NCBI RefSeq assembly: GCF_004339015.1
Contig: NZ_SMFQ01000005.1
Coordinates: 124,001 to 188,000, forward strand
Direction of reading: 5' to 3'
Source of the DNA: Cocleimonas flava
Lineage (GTDB): Bacteria > Pseudomonadota > Gammaproteobacteria > Thiotrichales > Thiotrichaceae
Length of the DNA: 64,000 nt
The position numbers and the translations under genes were made by a program. Below the pieces are notes generated by a model that made no database searches, was not told where the DNA came from, and saw only the letters and a list, made by a program, of their open reading frames with translations. The first letter of the stretch is position 1, and every line of letters starts with the position of its first letter. Below are positions 63,126-64,000 of this stretch, piece by piece.

Positions 63126-63138
63126 TTGGGTAGTTTTT
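63111..63138 (+). repeat. Dispersed C-run repeat, copy 16
   Basis: AGTCCCCCCCTACTTTTGGG and TAGTTTTTAG. Seven C and no CA before them. Confidence 0.9.
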
Positions 63139-63217
63139 AGATTTTAATGCTTTTAAGACTCATATTAAATTCATGAAGTATTAGATATTGCTTACAAAGG
63201 ATTTTCCAAACTCTAAA

Positions 63218-63562
63218 TTACTCGCCTTCGTAATGTGAGCCCAACAATAAAGCTTTCATATTTCCTTTAGATTTATATGAGTGAAATAACAAATACGCAA
63301 AACCAAACATGCCCCCCATGAAAATACTCAGAAAGCCGTATATTGAACCTTTCAGTTTGGATTCTTCCCGCCAATAAACCCAAGCACAAAGTAACAACAA
63401 ATGTATCAGGAAATCAGTATTAAACTGAGAACGCCATTCATTACCAAACAGATCACCAAAGAAAACCGCAGGCCAATTGAAGCCAAGCTGAGTTACGGCA
63501 TATAGAGTGATACCCATAATTAACAGCCAGGATAGCATGAGGAAACCTCTTAAAATTGTCAT
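63218..63562 (-). CDS. Uncharacterised small membrane protein
   Basis: The 114-aa product has three hydrophobic segments (RGFLMLSWLLIMGITLYAV, TDFLIHLLLLCAWVYW and IYGFLSIFMGGMFGFAYLLF). Conserved-looking polar positions include GFNWPAVFFGDLF and the C-terminal KALLLGSHYEGE. I do not recognise a named family with confidence. It is divergent from an MmyB-type regulator 144 bases away, so that regulator may control it. GGGAG lies before the ATG. Confidence 0.75.
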   Translation of the reverse strand: MTILRGFLMLSWLLIMGITLYAVTQLGFNWPAVFFGDLFGNEWRSQFNTDFLIHLLLLCAWVYWREESKLKGSIYGFLSIFMGGMFGFAYLLFHSYKSKGNMKALLLGSHYEGE

Positions 63563-63706
63563 TACGTACTCCCTTAATTTTTAAATTGATGAATACATTC
63601 TTTCATTGACGGGTAATCAAAACAATTACCTCAGAGGTAATTTTATAAAAGTCATTTCGTCATATAATATGAATCACTAGAAACATTCTATTTGTACAAA
63701 CTAACC

Positions 63707-64000
63707 ATGAATATCGGCGAACAATTACGTTTTTGGCGTAAACACAAAAACTTTAGTCAACTTGATTTAGCCTTAGAGTCCGGCGTAAGCAACAAACACA
63801 TTAGTTTTATTGAAACGGAACGTAGTAAACCGAGTAAGCAGATGATCCTTACCCTCTGTGATGTACTCAATATACCGATAAGGAATCGCAATGAAATGCT
63901 ATCTGCCGCGGGTTTTTCAGATCATTACACACGGACTCCTATTGATCATGCAGAAATGTCGAGATTAAGACAAACTTTGGAAATTATTTTAGAGAAGCAA
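63707..64000 (+). CDS. XRE-family regulator with MmyB-like C-terminal domain, 5' part
   Basis: The frame runs from the ATG at 63707 in phase to the window end (98 codons). Residues 1-60 are an XRE helix-turn-helix: IGEQLRFWRKHKNFSQLDLALESGVSNKHISFIETERSKPS. The next part, RNEMLSAAGFSDHYTRTPIDHAEMSRLRQTLEIIL, matches the start of the MmyB-like ligand-binding domain seen after such HTH domains. The rest lies outside the window. It is divergent from a small membrane protein gene. These regulators often repress a neighbouring gene. Confidence 0.85.
   Translation, partial: MNIGEQLRFWRKHKNFSQLDLALESGVSNKHISFIETERSKPSKQMILTLCDVLNIPIRNRNEMLSAAGFSDHYTRTPIDHAEMSRLRQTLEIILEKQ

Noticed and set aside
4237-63138. 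The dispersed repeat as a plain family of Rho-independent terminators
   Set aside because: Some copies lie inside coding frames or antisense between minus-strand genes, and the right arm is too variable to keep a stem. Single copies (3, 13, 14) may still act as weak terminators.
1-64000. tRNA, rRNA, CRISPR, riboswitch, prophage or transposase genes
   Set aside because: I read both strands of the gaps and saw no cloverleaf-like tail, repeat-spacer array, known aptamer core or transposase motif.

Overview
This AT-rich 64 kb stretch is chromosomal DNA of a gammaproteobacterium, probably marine. The inference rests on the mix of families: a VIT/VWA protein of the marine proteobacterial sortase-target type, a DUF3999-DUF2339 pair, YgiQ, a YbbA-YbbP type exporter, an Anbu/alpha-E/ATP-grasp/transglutaminase locus and many secreted or exported proteins. 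I cannot fix the genus; a Leucothrix/Cocleimonas-like member of the Thiotrichales is only a guess. I saw no rRNA, tRNA, insertion sequence, prophage or CRISPR array.

Layout. 1-4 kb: the end of a sodium/solute symporter gene, a radical SAM gene, and a tightly overlapped operon of an MTA phosphorylase and two glycosyltransferases of the arsenosugar-associated families. 4-8.4 kb: a secreted beta-helix protein and an O-acyltransferase. 8.7-19.3 kb: a LysR regulator followed by a long same-strand set that looks like one uptake-and-breakdown pathway: class II aldolase, complete peptide-type ABC importer, hydroxyacid dehydrogenase, M20 amidohydrolase and HDAC-like deacetylase. 19.5-25.7 kb: peroxiredoxin-like protein, small membrane proteins, a lipoprotein, a divergent HxlR/OsmC pair and CsbD. 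26-32 kb: YbbP/YbbA exporter and a CPA1 antiporter with a cyclic-nucleotide-binding tail. 32-34.6 kb: a small AT-rich accessory patch with a PD-(D/E)XK nuclease. 34.7-42.5 kb: secreted or surface proteins (VIT/VWA, GH16, DUF1800, DUF1501). 42.6-48.7 kb: EamA transporter, DUF3999/DUF2339 and a P-loop kinase. 48.9-56.1 kb: the Anbu-associated locus. 56-64 kb: YgiQ, a periplasmic binding protein, two exporters, nitronate monooxygenase, a small membrane protein and an MmyB-type regulator.

The most unusual feature is not a gene. A short sequence with the core CACCCCCCTACTT, then a short variable stretch, a G run and a T-rich end near ACTTTTTT, occurs 16 times. Fifteen copies point the same way, whatever the direction of nearby genes, and two lie inside genes. 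I know of no named element that matches it. It looks like a strand-biased dispersed element.

A second unusual signal is an 849-base gene-free stretch at 61.1-62.0 kb. It carries a cluster of DnaA boxes, a perfect IHF consensus and GATC-containing AT-rich DNA, so it resembles a replication origin or another DnaA-binding control locus. All 14 repeat copies to its left share one orientation, while the two copies to its right are opposed to each other.
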